Part shown: in pieces, positions 9,626 through 19,344 of the stretch
How the letters are laid out: each line of letters opens with the position of its first letter
Position numbering within the stretch: the first letter of the stretch is position 1
Assembly (NCBI RefSeq): GCF_030157465.1
Contig: NZ_JAOAUU010000136.1
Span: forward strand, 1-64,000
Direction: 5' to 3'
Source: Zoogloea sp.
GTDB taxonomy: Bacteria > Pseudomonadota > Gammaproteobacteria > Burkholderiales > Rhodocyclaceae
Length of the DNA stretch: 64,000 nt
Position numbers and translations under genes: made by a program
The notes under the pieces: generated by a model
Databases searched by the model: none
What the model was told of the DNA's origin: nothing
What the model saw: the letters and a program-made list of their open reading frames with translations, nothing else

Positions 9626-11139
9626 AGCGGTGTTTTTCGCTGCGTCCGACGAAATGCACGGTGCACACCAGGCACGGGTCGTGGGCACGCACGATGTGGC
9701 CGATCTCGATGGGGTCGGACGGGTCGGCCAGTTCGAGGCCGATGACGCTCTGTTCCCAGTGGCCGTGGCGGCCGGCGCTGTCTTTGGGCGAGGCGTTCCA
9801 GGCGGTGGGGGTGACGATCTGGTAGCGGCTGATGCGCCCGTCTTCGACCTGTATCCAGTGGCCGAGGCTGCCGCGGGCGGCCTGCACGAAGCCGTAGCCC
9901 TCGCCGTTGTCGAAGGCATCGGCCGGCGGGGGCAGATAGTGGGGCGTGCCGAGCTGGCCGGCGAGATCAGCGAGATGCTGCTTCATGTGGTGCAGGGTGT
10001 GGCCGGTGCGGCGCAGGCGGGCAAACTGGCGCAGCCAGGTGTTGGGGCCCTCGCTGGCGAGGAGGCTGCGAATCAGCGTGTCGCCGCCGGTGAGCAGTTC
10101 GGCCAGCGGGCCGGCTTCGACGACGAGTTCGCCGTAGCGCGGGGCCTTGGCCCAGGTGTAGCGGTCGGTGTCGGGTTGATAGTCGGGCACGGTTTCGCCG
10201 GCAAAGGGATGGAGGCCGCCGGGATAGGGGCGGTACCAGGCGTGGCGCACGTGCTCGTTGATCAGGGCCGGGTCGAAGGGGTCGAGCTGGCCGGTGTCTG
10301 CGTGGTAGATGCCGGCGCCGGGCAGGCTGGCGGGCGCCGGCCCGTGCTGCGGGTCGTGCCAGGCGCCGGCGCTGAGAAAGTGGCGGGCGCCGATGCCGGT
10401 TTTTTGCAGGCCGATGCGGCGGGCGAAGCGGGTGAGGAGGCCGATGGCGCTGGCGGCGTGGGGGGCTGCGTCGAGCCAGCTGAAAAAGGCGTCGGCGTCA
10501 TCAAGGGCGAGCCAGTTGTCGAGGCTGTCGCCGATCACTTCGTCTTCGTAGTAGCGGATGACCTGGTCGACGATGTCCTGGCAGTCGATCAGCTCGCGGG
10601 CCGTGGCGCCGCGGGTGATCCCGCCGGGCAGCATGTAGGAGGAGTGGGGCCACTGGCCGCCGAATATGGCCACCAGCTCGACCACCTTGCGCGAGGCGGC
10701 GAGGGTGGCGCGCACGACGCGGCCCTTCAGCGGCGCGAAGGCGGCTTCGATGTCGGCAAAGAGCGGCAGGCCGGCGTAGCGGGCGTGCACGAAGTCGGGC
10801 GTGAAGAACAGGAAGCTCTGGCGCAGGTCGGACTGCACGTTTTCGGCCATCAGGCACAGGTTGCGCACCAGGGTGGCGCGGGGCGTGGACCGGCAGCCGG
10901 GCGAGCCGTTCCAGGGCGAGCGCGGCGGTGTAGAGATGGGCGGTGCCGCAGATGCCGCACACGCGCGGCGTGATGACGAGGCCGTCCTTGGGGGCGCGGC
11001 CGATCAGGAGTTGCTCGAAGCCGCGGAACAGGGTGCCGACGCAGCGGGCGTCGACGATGCGATTGCCTTCGAGGTCGACCTGGAATTCCAGGTCGCCTTC
11101 GACGCGGTTGAGATCGATGTTGAGGGTGGTGCGGGCCAT
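9615..11139 (-). pseudogene. [NiFe]-hydrogenase large subunit with apparent frameshift
   Basis: The reading starts at ATG 11139 (MARTTLNIDLNRVEGD) and contains the L1 Ni-ligand motif RVCGICGTAH. It then runs out of frame at about 10880-10890, just after LALERLARLPV. The remaining protein continues in the next frame from about 10880: VRNLCLMAENVQ, GGQWPHSSYMLPGG and the L2 motif DPCLVCTVH, followed by a 12-residue tail ending in RYGV. Deleting one base there, for example in the GGGG run at 10880-10883, restores a single frame of roughly 507 residues. The motifs look like group 2 (cyanobacterial HupL-type) uptake hydrogenases. All four Ni-binding Cys are intact, so this may be a sequencing error or a very recent mutation. 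Confidence 0.85.
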
Positions 11140-11149
11140 GATCGGGCTC

Positions 11150-12091
11150 TCAGGGCTCCATGTCCCGGTTCTTGATGCGCAGCGGCATGGCCGCCTGGGC
11201 GAGGTTCTTGTAGGCGATGTAGTGGGCGCGCGAGACGCCCAGCGGCAGGGCCACCGGCACGGCGCCGATCTTCTCGGTGCGGAACAGGTCGCCATCCTTG
11301 GGGAAGCCCGGCGAGGTGCAGCCGAAGCAGGGTACGCCGGCGCGGGGTTTGCTGCTGCGCCCGTTCCACAGCTCGCTGTTGCAGTTGGCGAGGGTGTTGG
11401 GGCCCTGGCAGCCGAGGTTGAAAAACAGGCAGCCGCGCCCGCCGAGCTGGGTCTCTTCGAGGTTGTAGTCGTGGTATTCGTTGCGGGTGCAGCCCTGGTG
11501 CACGGTGCTGCCGTAAAAGGCCCGCGGACGGTTGAGTCCGTCGAGTTCCAGCGGCAGGCCCTGGGCGATCATGGCCAGGCTGCGGGTGATGGTGGTGGGG
11601 TGGGTCGGGCAGCCGGCCAGGTTGATCACCGGCAGGCCGGCCCCGGAGCGCCAGTCGGGGGGCAGCAGTCCGCCGGGCGTTTCACGGTCGAACTGCAGGC
11701 CGGTGCAGTCGGTGGGGTTGGGCGGGGCGGCGGGAATGCCGCCGAAGGCTGCGCAGGTGCCCACTGCCACCACGTGGCGGGCGCGCCGGGCCAGGGCTTC
11801 GGCGATCTGGATCTTGGGCCGTCCGCGGTAGCTGTCGAACATGCCGGTGCCCAGAGGGCCGGTGATCAGGCTGCCTTCGATGCACAGGATGTCGAGCGGC
11901 CGGGTGCCGGCCTCGATCTCGGCGATCAAGCCGCCGAGCCCGCCGGGCCGGGCCTCGGTCAGGGACGGGTGCCACAGGATGTCGAGGGTGCCGTTACGTA
12001 CCAGCGTCTCGATGGAGGGGCTGTCGGCGGTGAGCAGCGACATGGTGTCACCACTGCAGGAGCCGGTTTGAAGCCAGAGCAGGGTTGCCAT
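11150..12091 (-). CDS. [NiFe]-hydrogenase small subunit, group 2-like
   Basis: 313 residues without a Tat signal, so the enzyme is probably cytoplasmic-facing. The ATG at 12091 gives MATLLWLQTGSCSGDTMS, matching the N-terminus of HupS-type group 2 small subunits; an upstream ATG at 12133 lacks a good ribosome site. The iron-sulfur ligands are visible: C in GSCSGD, GTCAAFGG, AGCPTHP, then HQGCTRNEYHDY, GCLFFNLGCQGP and a final VPCFGC. The proximal cluster motif is CxGD, so Asp replaces the usual second Cys, as in some O2-tolerant hydrogenases. It is the first gene of the hydrogenase-protease-kinase operon. No cytochrome b or hyp gene is nearby. Confidence 0.93.
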   Translation of the reverse strand: MATLLWLQTGSCSGDTMSLLTADSPSIETLVRNGTLDILWHPSLTEARPGGLGGLIAEIEAGTRPLDILCIEGSLITGPLGTGMFDSYRGRPKIQIAEALARRARHVVAVGTCAAFGGIPAAPPNPTDCTGLQFDRETPGGLLPPDWRSGAGLPVINLAGCPTHPTTITRSLAMIAQGLPLELDGLNRPRAFYGSTVHQGCTRNEYHDYNLEETQLGGRGCLFFNLGCQGPNTLANCNSELWNGRSSKPRAGVPCFGCTSPGFPKDGDLFRTEKIGAVPVALPLGVSRAHYIAYKNLAQAAMPLRIKNRDMEP

Positions 12092-12214
12092 GAACGGAGT
12101 CTCCACCGGGGGCAGGTTGTGGACGAACAGCATCGAGACCAGGACAGCACTCGTCCGGTTCCCTAGCTTTTTACGTCAATCCGGTGACCGGGTTGAGGTG
12201 GCCTCTGTGAAAAG

Positions 12215-12601
12215 TTATGGGGCTCCGTGCGTTTTGTCGCTGGAGATCGGTGCCAGCTCGGCGATTTCGGCGTCGCTGAAAAGCCGCGAGCGGGTGACGA
12301 AGGCACGCCCCTTGCCGCAGTCGAGGGAGAAATCTCCACCGCCGCCGGGCTGCACGTCGAGGGTGAGTTGCGAGCTGGCGTAGTAAGTGTATTCCTGATG
12401 GCCGAGGTAGAAGGGCGCGCCGCCGACTTCGCCGAGCAGCAGCATGGTCGGGCCGGGCAGGATTTCGCCCTGCTTGTAGCAGTTGGGCACGCTGCCGTCG
12501 CAGCAGCCGCCGGAGAGCAGGAACATCAGCGGGCCGAATTCGGCGGCCAGCTCGTCGATGAAGGCGAGGGCGGTGTCGGTGGCGACGATGCGTTGGGTCA
12601 T
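12215..12601 (-). CDS. DUF779 protein linked to aldehyde dehydrogenase
   Basis: 128 residues. The core LMFLLSGGCCDGSVPNCY with paired Cys and the later YYASSQLTLDVQPGGGGDFSLD mark DUF779, a small family commonly encoded beside AldB/ExaC-type aldehyde dehydrogenases. The ATG at 12601 is preceded by GGAG at good spacing; the frame stays open further upstream, but a terminator hairpin lies there. The clustered Cys suggest metal binding, which is inferred. It lies directly behind the aldehyde dehydrogenase gene and is presumably reached by readthrough of the terminator between them. Confidence 0.88.
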   Translation of the reverse strand: MTQRIVATDTALAFIDELAAEFGPLMFLLSGGCCDGSVPNCYKQGEILPGPTMLLLGEVGGAPFYLGHQEYTYYASSQLTLDVQPGGGGDFSLDCGKGRAFVTRSRLFSDAEIAELAPISSDKTHGAP

Positions 12602-12616
12602 GACGGGCTCCATGGT

Positions 12617-12649
12617 AAAAAAAAACGGGGCGGGAAAAATCCCGCCCCG
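12617..12649 (-). terminator. Intrinsic terminator after aldehyde dehydrogenase
   Basis: CGGGGCGGGA (12626-12635) pairs with TCCCGCCCCG (12640-12649) around a 4-nt loop. On the minus strand the hairpin is followed by nine U. It lies 33 bases after the aldehyde dehydrogenase stop and just before the DUF779 start, so it should reduce transcription into DUF779. Confidence 0.85.
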
Positions 12650-12681
12650 CAACACCTTGCCTTACAGGTGCGACACGAACA

Positions 12682-14202
<1,521 letters not shown>

Positions 14203-14258
14203 GAAGGTCTCCTCCTGGATTTTGGTCGAAAACGCTTTTTGCAGCGTTGTCCTTTATC

Positions 14259-14274
14259 AGCAGGGGGCGTGCCA
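14259..14274 (-). promoter_or_regulatory. Sigma-54 promoter of the aldehyde dehydrogenase gene
   Basis: On the minus strand, TGGCACGCCCCCTGCT has GG and GC separated by exactly 10 bases, as in -24/-12 promoters (consensus TGGCAC-N5-TTGCW). Predicted transcription would begin near 14248, giving a leader of about 46 bases. Confidence 0.75.
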
Positions 14275-14380
14275 GGGGAGGGATCAGCCTCGCTTATGGA
14301 GATAGTTTCTTTTTTTATCAGTCCCTTGGGTGGACTGTCGCGAAATGCTGCGCCGCATCCATCGTCATGGAGGGTGCTTC

Positions 14381-14432
14381 GAAATGGAACAGGTGCTCCA
14401 TGCAATGTGCACGATGGAGCACCTGTCATTTC
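14381..14432. promoter_or_regulatory. Long inverted repeat: activator site or terminator
   Basis: ACAGGTGCTCCAT (14389-14401) and ATGGAGCACCTGT (14414-14426) are perfect 13-bp arms around a 12-nt centre, extended by GAAATG/CATTTC outside. It lies about 115 bases upstream of the sigma-54 promoter, the usual distance for an enhancer-binding activator, and 13 bases behind the chemoreceptor stop. No T-run follows on either strand, so an activator site is somewhat favoured over a terminator. Confidence 0.5.
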
Positions 14433-14444
14433 GGGGTGTGCAGG

Positions 14445-16227
14445 TCAGGCGATGCGGAAGCGGCCGGAAAGGCTTTCCAGGGTCCGGGCCAGGTCTTCCA
14501 GCTCACTGGCCGCGTGGGTGATGCGCGCGGCACTGGACGCATTGGATTCGGAAGCCCCGGCGATCTGCTCGACCCGCTGGGCGATGTCACGGGCCGCGGA
14601 GGATTGCTCGTTCAGGCCGTGGGTGATGCCTTGCACCGAGTCGAGTACCTGGCGGCTGCTGTCATGGAGTGACTGGATGGCGCTTCCGGCCTGGTCGGCG
14701 AGGCCCACCCCGCGGCTCACCCGATCGACGCCGCCCTCCATGTCGTCGGCGGCGCTGCGGGTGGCGGCCTGGATGCGGTCGATCATGGAGGTGATCTCGG
14801 CGGTGGAGTTTGCCGTGCGTTCGGCCAGCTTGCGCACTTCGTCGGCCACCACCGCGAAACCCCGTCCCGACTCACCGGCCCGCGCGGCCTCGATGGCGGC
14901 ATTGAGGGCGAGCAGGTTGGTCTGGTCGGCGATCTCCCGGATCACGCCGACGATCATCGAGATTTCGCCGGACAGGCCTTCCAGGTTGCGCACCGACTGG
15001 GCGGTATGGTTGACCGAATTGGCAATGGCGCGCATTTCGGTGAGCGCGTCGCCTATGACCTTCGAACCCAGGGCCGCCTGCTCCCCGGATTGCTCCGACA
15101 ACTCACGGGACTCTCGGGCGTGGTCGCTGATGTGGTCGATGGATACGGACAGCTGCTCGATCGCGGCGGCCATGGCCGACGCCGATTCCGACTGCTCTTC
15201 GGCCAGTACCCGGGTATCGCTGGCGGTGCCGCTCAGGCTGCGGGCGTTGCCAAGCAGTACCGTGACTTCATTGCGGATCGACGCGATCAGTTCGTGCAGG
15301 TTGTTGCGCATCACTGCCAGGTGGACGATGAGGCTGCCCAGTTCGTCGTCGCTGGCCGGGGGCAGGGGTTCCAGCATGTTGCCGGCGGCGATGGCCTCGG
15401 CCACGCGCTTGCCCGCGTCGATGGACTGGCGCAGGCGGCTGACGAGCAGCCCGGTGGCCAGGCCGGCCAGGGCCACTCCGCCGACGCCCAGGGCGGCCAG
15501 CAGGTTGCGGGTCTGCCCGTAGTCCGCCTCGACGGTGGCGCGGGCGGTTTCGCTGGCGTCGGTCAGGCGTTTCAGCTGATCCCGGGCCGGATTATCCGGG
15601 GCGGCTTGCTGGAGCGCCTGCGCTTGTTCCTGGTGGAGCGCGCCAATGGCGCTGCGCGCCCTGTCCGTGGCGTTGAGACCTGCAAATCCAACAATCAGGC
15701 ACAGGGCAGCAAGCGCCGCATTGACGAGGCCGATGCGCGTTGCCAGGCTGGTGCGGGGCAGGGCTTTCGCGATGGCGGCGCCCACGCCGGTCGGGGCGAG
15801 CCGCCCTTCCTCCAGGCGGATGCCCGCGTCCTCGCGCATGCGGGCATAGAGAGTTTCGGCGTTGCTGATCTCGTCGCGCCGGGCCTTGATGCGCACCGAC
15901 ATGTAGCCCGAGCCATCCGCAAGAGGGGTGGCGGTGGCGCGTACCCAGTAGAAGTCGCCGTTCTTGCGGCGGTTCTTGACGATGCCGCTCCACGGTCGGC
16001 CGCGTTGCAGGGTGGCCCACATGTCGCGGTAGGCCTCGACCGGCATGTCCGGGTGACGCAGGATGTTGTGGGGTTTGCCAATGACCTCGTCGCGGTTGAA
16101 GCCGCTGGCCACGACGAACTCCTCGTTGCAATAAACAATGTTTCCGGATGGATCAGTGCGGCTGATGATGGCGGCGCCGTCGGTGAAGGGGCTATTCGTT
16201 TTTTGTGACAGGCAGGTTTTGACGCAT
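14445..16227 (-). pseudogene. Aer-like PAS chemoreceptor with N-terminal frameshift
   Basis: The intact part (from about 16191 down) encodes a PAS domain with [10 protein letters not shown] and [15 protein letters not shown], two membrane segments ([33 protein letters not shown]), HAMP and the receptor signalling tip [22 protein letters not shown]. This is the energy/redox taxis receptor family. The natural start appears to be ATG 16227 ([11 protein letters not shown]), which matches Aer N-termini, but codon 12 is TAG and the downstream [14 protein letters not shown] is one base out of frame. One extra base near 16191-16194 explains both. Without repair, an internal start such as ATG 16112 would lose the first PAS strands. 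No C-terminal CheR pentapeptide is seen. Confidence 0.85.
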
Positions 16228-16326
16228 GGCAGCAGGCCCCGGGGCGCAACGTGAAGTTTTGTAACAGCCGGGGAGCCCTTGTCTTGAGGACGTTCGCCTA
16301 TGACATGACTGGGTTTCAGTAGTATT

Positions 16327-16809
16327 TCAGCCTTTTTGCTCGGTCGAGCGGCTGGTGCCGGTCACCTTGCCGTCTTCGTTGAAGTGGATGTTGAAGAACA
16401 CTTCGGCACTGAATTCGGCGGGCAGGCGCCAATCCCACACTTCTTCCTTCTTCAGCGCAAACTTTTGCACCGAGCGCGGTTTGCCCAGCAGGCGGCGCAC
16501 CTGGTCGCGGTTCCAGCCGGGCGCCACGCGGGCGAAGTTTTGCGGCGTGAGCACGTTCTCCAGGCTTTTCAGGATGTTGTCGGGCCCGATGGTGGCCATG
16601 AAGCATTGGGTGCCTTCGGGCTGGCGGGTGTATTCCCAGGTTACGCTGCCGTCGTCGTTGCGCCATTCGATGCCCGGCTTGCCGAGCTTGTCGCGCACGT
16701 CGTAGCCGGTGGAGACGCCGGGTTTCAGATCCTGCATGTTCACGGCGTCGCAGCCGGTCAGGCCCAGCATGGCCAGTGCGCCGAGCAAAAGGGTAAGCAA
16801 TCTGCGCAT
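16327..16809 (-). CDS. BamE/SmpA-like outer membrane lipoprotein
   Basis: 160 residues. [20 protein letters not shown] is a lipoprotein signal with lipobox LTGC (Cys about 20). The mature part has the two-repeat pattern of SmpA/OmlA/BamE-type domains: [19 protein letters not shown] and later [23 protein letters not shown], each a helix-turn followed by a GKP turn and a strand. Such proteins bind envelope partners; the true BamE is shorter, so this is likely a paralog with unknown partner. The ATG at 16809 has GAGGAGGAT upstream. It is divergent from livK. Confidence 0.8.
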   Translation of the reverse strand: MRRLLTLLLGALAMLGLTGCDAVNMQDLKPGVSTGYDVRDKLGKPGIEWRNDDGSVTWEYTRQPEGTQCFMATIGPDNILKSLENVLTPQNFARVAPGWNRDQVRRLLGKPRSVQKFALKKEEVWDWRLPAEFSAEVFFNIHFNEDGKVTGTSRSTEQKG

Positions 16810-16918
16810 GGGTGATCCTCCTCGGTTTGGCAGCGGCGCCGGCAGGCCGCCAAAGCGGCCGGGCTTGGTTACAATCGAACCCATTCTGGCATGAACACCC
16901 CTTGAGGAGGATGCACTG

Positions 16919-18043
16919 GTGAAACGCAGCGCAATGATGCTGGCCCTGGCCGGCGTGATGATGGCCGGCACTACGCCGGCGCTGGCCGACACGGTCGTGA
17001 AGATCGGTTTTGCCGGCCCCCTTACCGGGCCGATTTCCCATGTGGGCAAGGACGAGCAGTTTGGCGCCCAGCTCGCGCTGGACGACGCCAACGCCAAGGG
17101 CGTCACCCTGGCCGGCCAGAAGGTGAAGTTCGAGCTGATGTCCGAGGACGACCAGGCCGATCCGCGCACCGCCACCACCGTGGCCCAGCGCCTTGTGGAT
17201 GCCGGCGTGAAGGGCGTGATCGGGCACGTAACGTCCGGCGCGGCGATTCCCGCCTCGCGCATCTACGAGCAGGCCGGGATTCCGGCGATCACCCCGTCGT
17301 CCACCAGCCCCAAGCTCACCCGTCAGGGCTACAAGACCACCTACCGGGTCATCGCCAACGACACCCAGCAGGGCAGCGCGATGGCAAAGTTTGCCACCGG
17401 CGTGCTCAAGGCCCAGCGCATCGCGGTGATCGACGACCGCACTGCCTACGGTCAGGGTCTCGCCGACGCGCTGGTGGATAGCCTCAAGCAACTGGGCATC
17501 AAGCCGGTGGGGCGTGAATTCACCAACGACAAGGCCACCGATTTTGCCGCCATCCTCACCAAGCTCAAGGCCACCAAGCCCGATGCGATCTTCTACGGCG
17601 GCATGGATGCCCAGGGGGCGCCGCTGCTCAAGCAGATGAAACAGCTCGGCATCAGCGCCAAGTATCTTGCCGGCGATGGCGCGTGCACCGCCGAGATGAT
17701 CAAGATTGCCGGCGCGGCCATGAGCGGCGACGTGTATTGCACCCAGGCCGGCATTCCGATGGACAAGATGCCCGCCGGCAAGGCCTTCAACGAACGCTTC
17801 ACCAAGCGCTTCAACGTGCCGGTGCAGCTCTACGCACCCTACAGCTACGACGCCACCAACGCCCTCATCGAAGCCATGAAGCTGGCCAATTCGAGCGATC
17901 CGGCCAAATACCTGGCGCAGCTGCAAAAGGTGAGTTTCAAGGGCGTCACCGGCAATATCGCCTTCGACGCCCAGGGCGACAGCCGCGAAGGCGGTGTGGC
18001 GCTGTATCAGTTCAATGGCGGCAAATGGGAATCCCGGCCCTGA
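16919..18043 (+). CDS. livK: Branched-chain amino acid ABC transporter binding protein 1
   Basis: 374 residues with signal peptide ending PALADT (about residue 24). It is a periplasmic binding protein of the LivJ/LivK family: KIGFAGPLTGP start, GHVTSGAAIPASRIYEQAGI hinge, IDDRTAYGQGLAD. It should capture leucine, isoleucine or valine and deliver them to LivHMGF. The GTG start at 16919 is supported by TTGAGGAGG eight bases upstream. It is followed 57 bases later by a close paralog, the result of tandem duplication; both precede livHMGF in one likely operon. Confidence 0.93.
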   Translation: MKRSAMMLALAGVMMAGTTPALADTVVKIGFAGPLTGPISHVGKDEQFGAQLALDDANAKGVTLAGQKVKFELMSEDDQADPRTATTVAQRLVDAGVKGVIGHVTSGAAIPASRIYEQAGIPAITPSSTSPKLTRQGYKTTYRVIANDTQQGSAMAKFATGVLKAQRIAVIDDRTAYGQGLADALVDSLKQLGIKPVGREFTNDKATDFAAILTKLKATKPDAIFYGGMDAQGAPLLKQMKQLGISAKYLAGDGACTAEMIKIAGAAMSGDVYCTQAGIPMDKMPAGKAFNERFTKRFNVPVQLYAPYSYDATNALIEAMKLANSSDPAKYLAQLQKVSFKGVTGNIAFDAQGDSREGGVALYQFNGGKWESRP

Positions 18044-18100
18044 AGCGGCCCCGAAGTTGCTAGAAAGCCTTGCCCCTTACCCATCAGAGGAGAAAACCGC

Positions 18101-19213
18101 ATGAAACGCACCCTTGTCGCCCTCGCCGTGCTCGGTCTTGGTGCATCCGCCGTGCACGCCCAGGAAGTCATCAAGCTCGGTACCGCCGCGCCGCTCACCG
18201 GCACCCAGTCGCATCTGGGCAAGGACATCGAGAACGGCGTGCGCCTCGCCATCGAGGACTACAACGCCAAGGGCGTGACCCTCGGCGGCAAGAAGGTGAA
18301 GTTCGAAGTGATGGCCGAAGATGACGCGGCCGACCCTAAAACAGCCACCAACGTGGCCCAGCGGCTGGTCGATGCCGGCGTGAAGGGCGTCATCGGTCAC
18401 CTTAATTCGGGCGCCTCGATTCCGGCCTCGCGCATTTATAACGAAGGCGGCATTCCGCAGGTCTCGCCGGCTTCCACCAACCCCAAGCTGACCCAGCAGG
18501 GCTTCAAGGCCACCTACCGCACCATCGCCAACGACGTGCAGCAGGGCCTTGGCATCGGCAAGTTTGCGGCCACCTCCCTCGGCAAGAACGTTGCCGTGAT
18601 CGACGATCGCACGGCCTACGGCCAGGGCCTCGCCGACGAAGTGGTCAAGGCCGTCAAGGCCAGCGGCGGCACCGTGGTCACCCGTGAATTCACCAGCGAC
18701 AAGGCCACCGATTTTGCCGCCATCCTCACCAAGCTCAAGGCCGCCAAGCCCGACGTGATCGTTTACAGCGGCATGGACACCCAGGGCGGCCCGATGCTCA
18801 AGCAGATCAAGCAGCTCGGCATCACCGCCAAGTTCATCACCGGCGACGGCGGCTGTACCGGCGAGATCATCAAGCTGGCCGGCGACGCCATCAGCCCCAA
18901 TGCCTACTGCACCCAGCCCGGCCTGCCGCTGGACAAGATGCCGGGCGGCAAGGATTTCAACGCCCGCTTCAAGAAGCGTTTCAACGCCGACGTGCAGATC
19001 TACGCGCCCTACGCCTACGACGCCGCCTCGGCCATCATCGAAGCCATGAAGGCCGCCAACTCGTCCGACCCGGCCAAGTACGCGGCGGCGATCGGCAAGG
19101 TGAACTTCCCCGGCGTGATCGGCACCGTGGCCTTCGACGCCAAGGGCGACATCAAGGATGGCGCGGTCACCGTGTATCAGTTCAAGGCCGGCAAGTGGGA
19201 GCCGGTGCAGTAA
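18101..19213 (+). CDS. livJ: Branched-chain amino acid ABC transporter binding protein 2
   Basis: 370 residues, signal peptide ending AVHAQ (about 21). It shares long identical stretches with the upstream gene (for example FAAILTKLK and IDDRTAYGQGLAD) but differs in the ligand pocket region: GHLNSGASIPASRIYNEGG against GHVTSGAAIPASRIYEQAG. The two probably serve the same membrane complex with different amino-acid preference, as LivJ and LivK do in E. coli. AGAGGAG precedes the ATG. The livJ/livK labels are interchangeable here. Confidence 0.92.
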   Translation: MKRTLVALAVLGLGASAVHAQEVIKLGTAAPLTGTQSHLGKDIENGVRLAIEDYNAKGVTLGGKKVKFEVMAEDDAADPKTATNVAQRLVDAGVKGVIGHLNSGASIPASRIYNEGGIPQVSPASTNPKLTQQGFKATYRTIANDVQQGLGIGKFAATSLGKNVAVIDDRTAYGQGLADEVVKAVKASGGTVVTREFTSDKATDFAAILTKLKAAKPDVIVYSGMDTQGGPMLKQIKQLGITAKFITGDGGCTGEIIKLAGDAISPNAYCTQPGLPLDKMPGGKDFNARFKKRFNADVQIYAPYAYDAASAIIEAMKAANSSDPAKYAAAIGKVNFPGVIGTVAFDAKGDIKDGAVTVYQFKAGKWEPVQ

Positions 19214-19235
19214 GGTTTTCACGCTGACCCTGCAG

Positions 19236-19253
19236 GGGCGACTTCAGTCGCCC
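19236..19253. repeat. Short palindromic repeat, copy 2
   Basis: GGGCGACTTCAGTCGCCC, the exact reverse complement of the element at 203-220. It lies 22 bases after the second binding-protein gene and before livH, so it may form an mRNA hairpin that lowers livHMGF relative to the binding proteins or protects the upstream message. Confidence 0.55.
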
Positions 19254-19344
19254 GCGGTGGTTGAACCCGGGATCTCCCGGGTTTCGCCGCCGGCGGGTGC
19301 GTCGATCTGCCCCCGCCTCCCTCCAATCTTCCCCGGTCGTTTCC

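Noticed and set aside
7386-12091. Classical H2-sensing regulatory hydrogenase (HupUV/HoxBC with HupT/HoxJ)
   Set aside because: The large subunit keeps a C-terminal tail past DPCxxCxxH and a maturation protease is encoded next to it, unlike known regulatory hydrogenases. Sensing remains possible but is not asserted.
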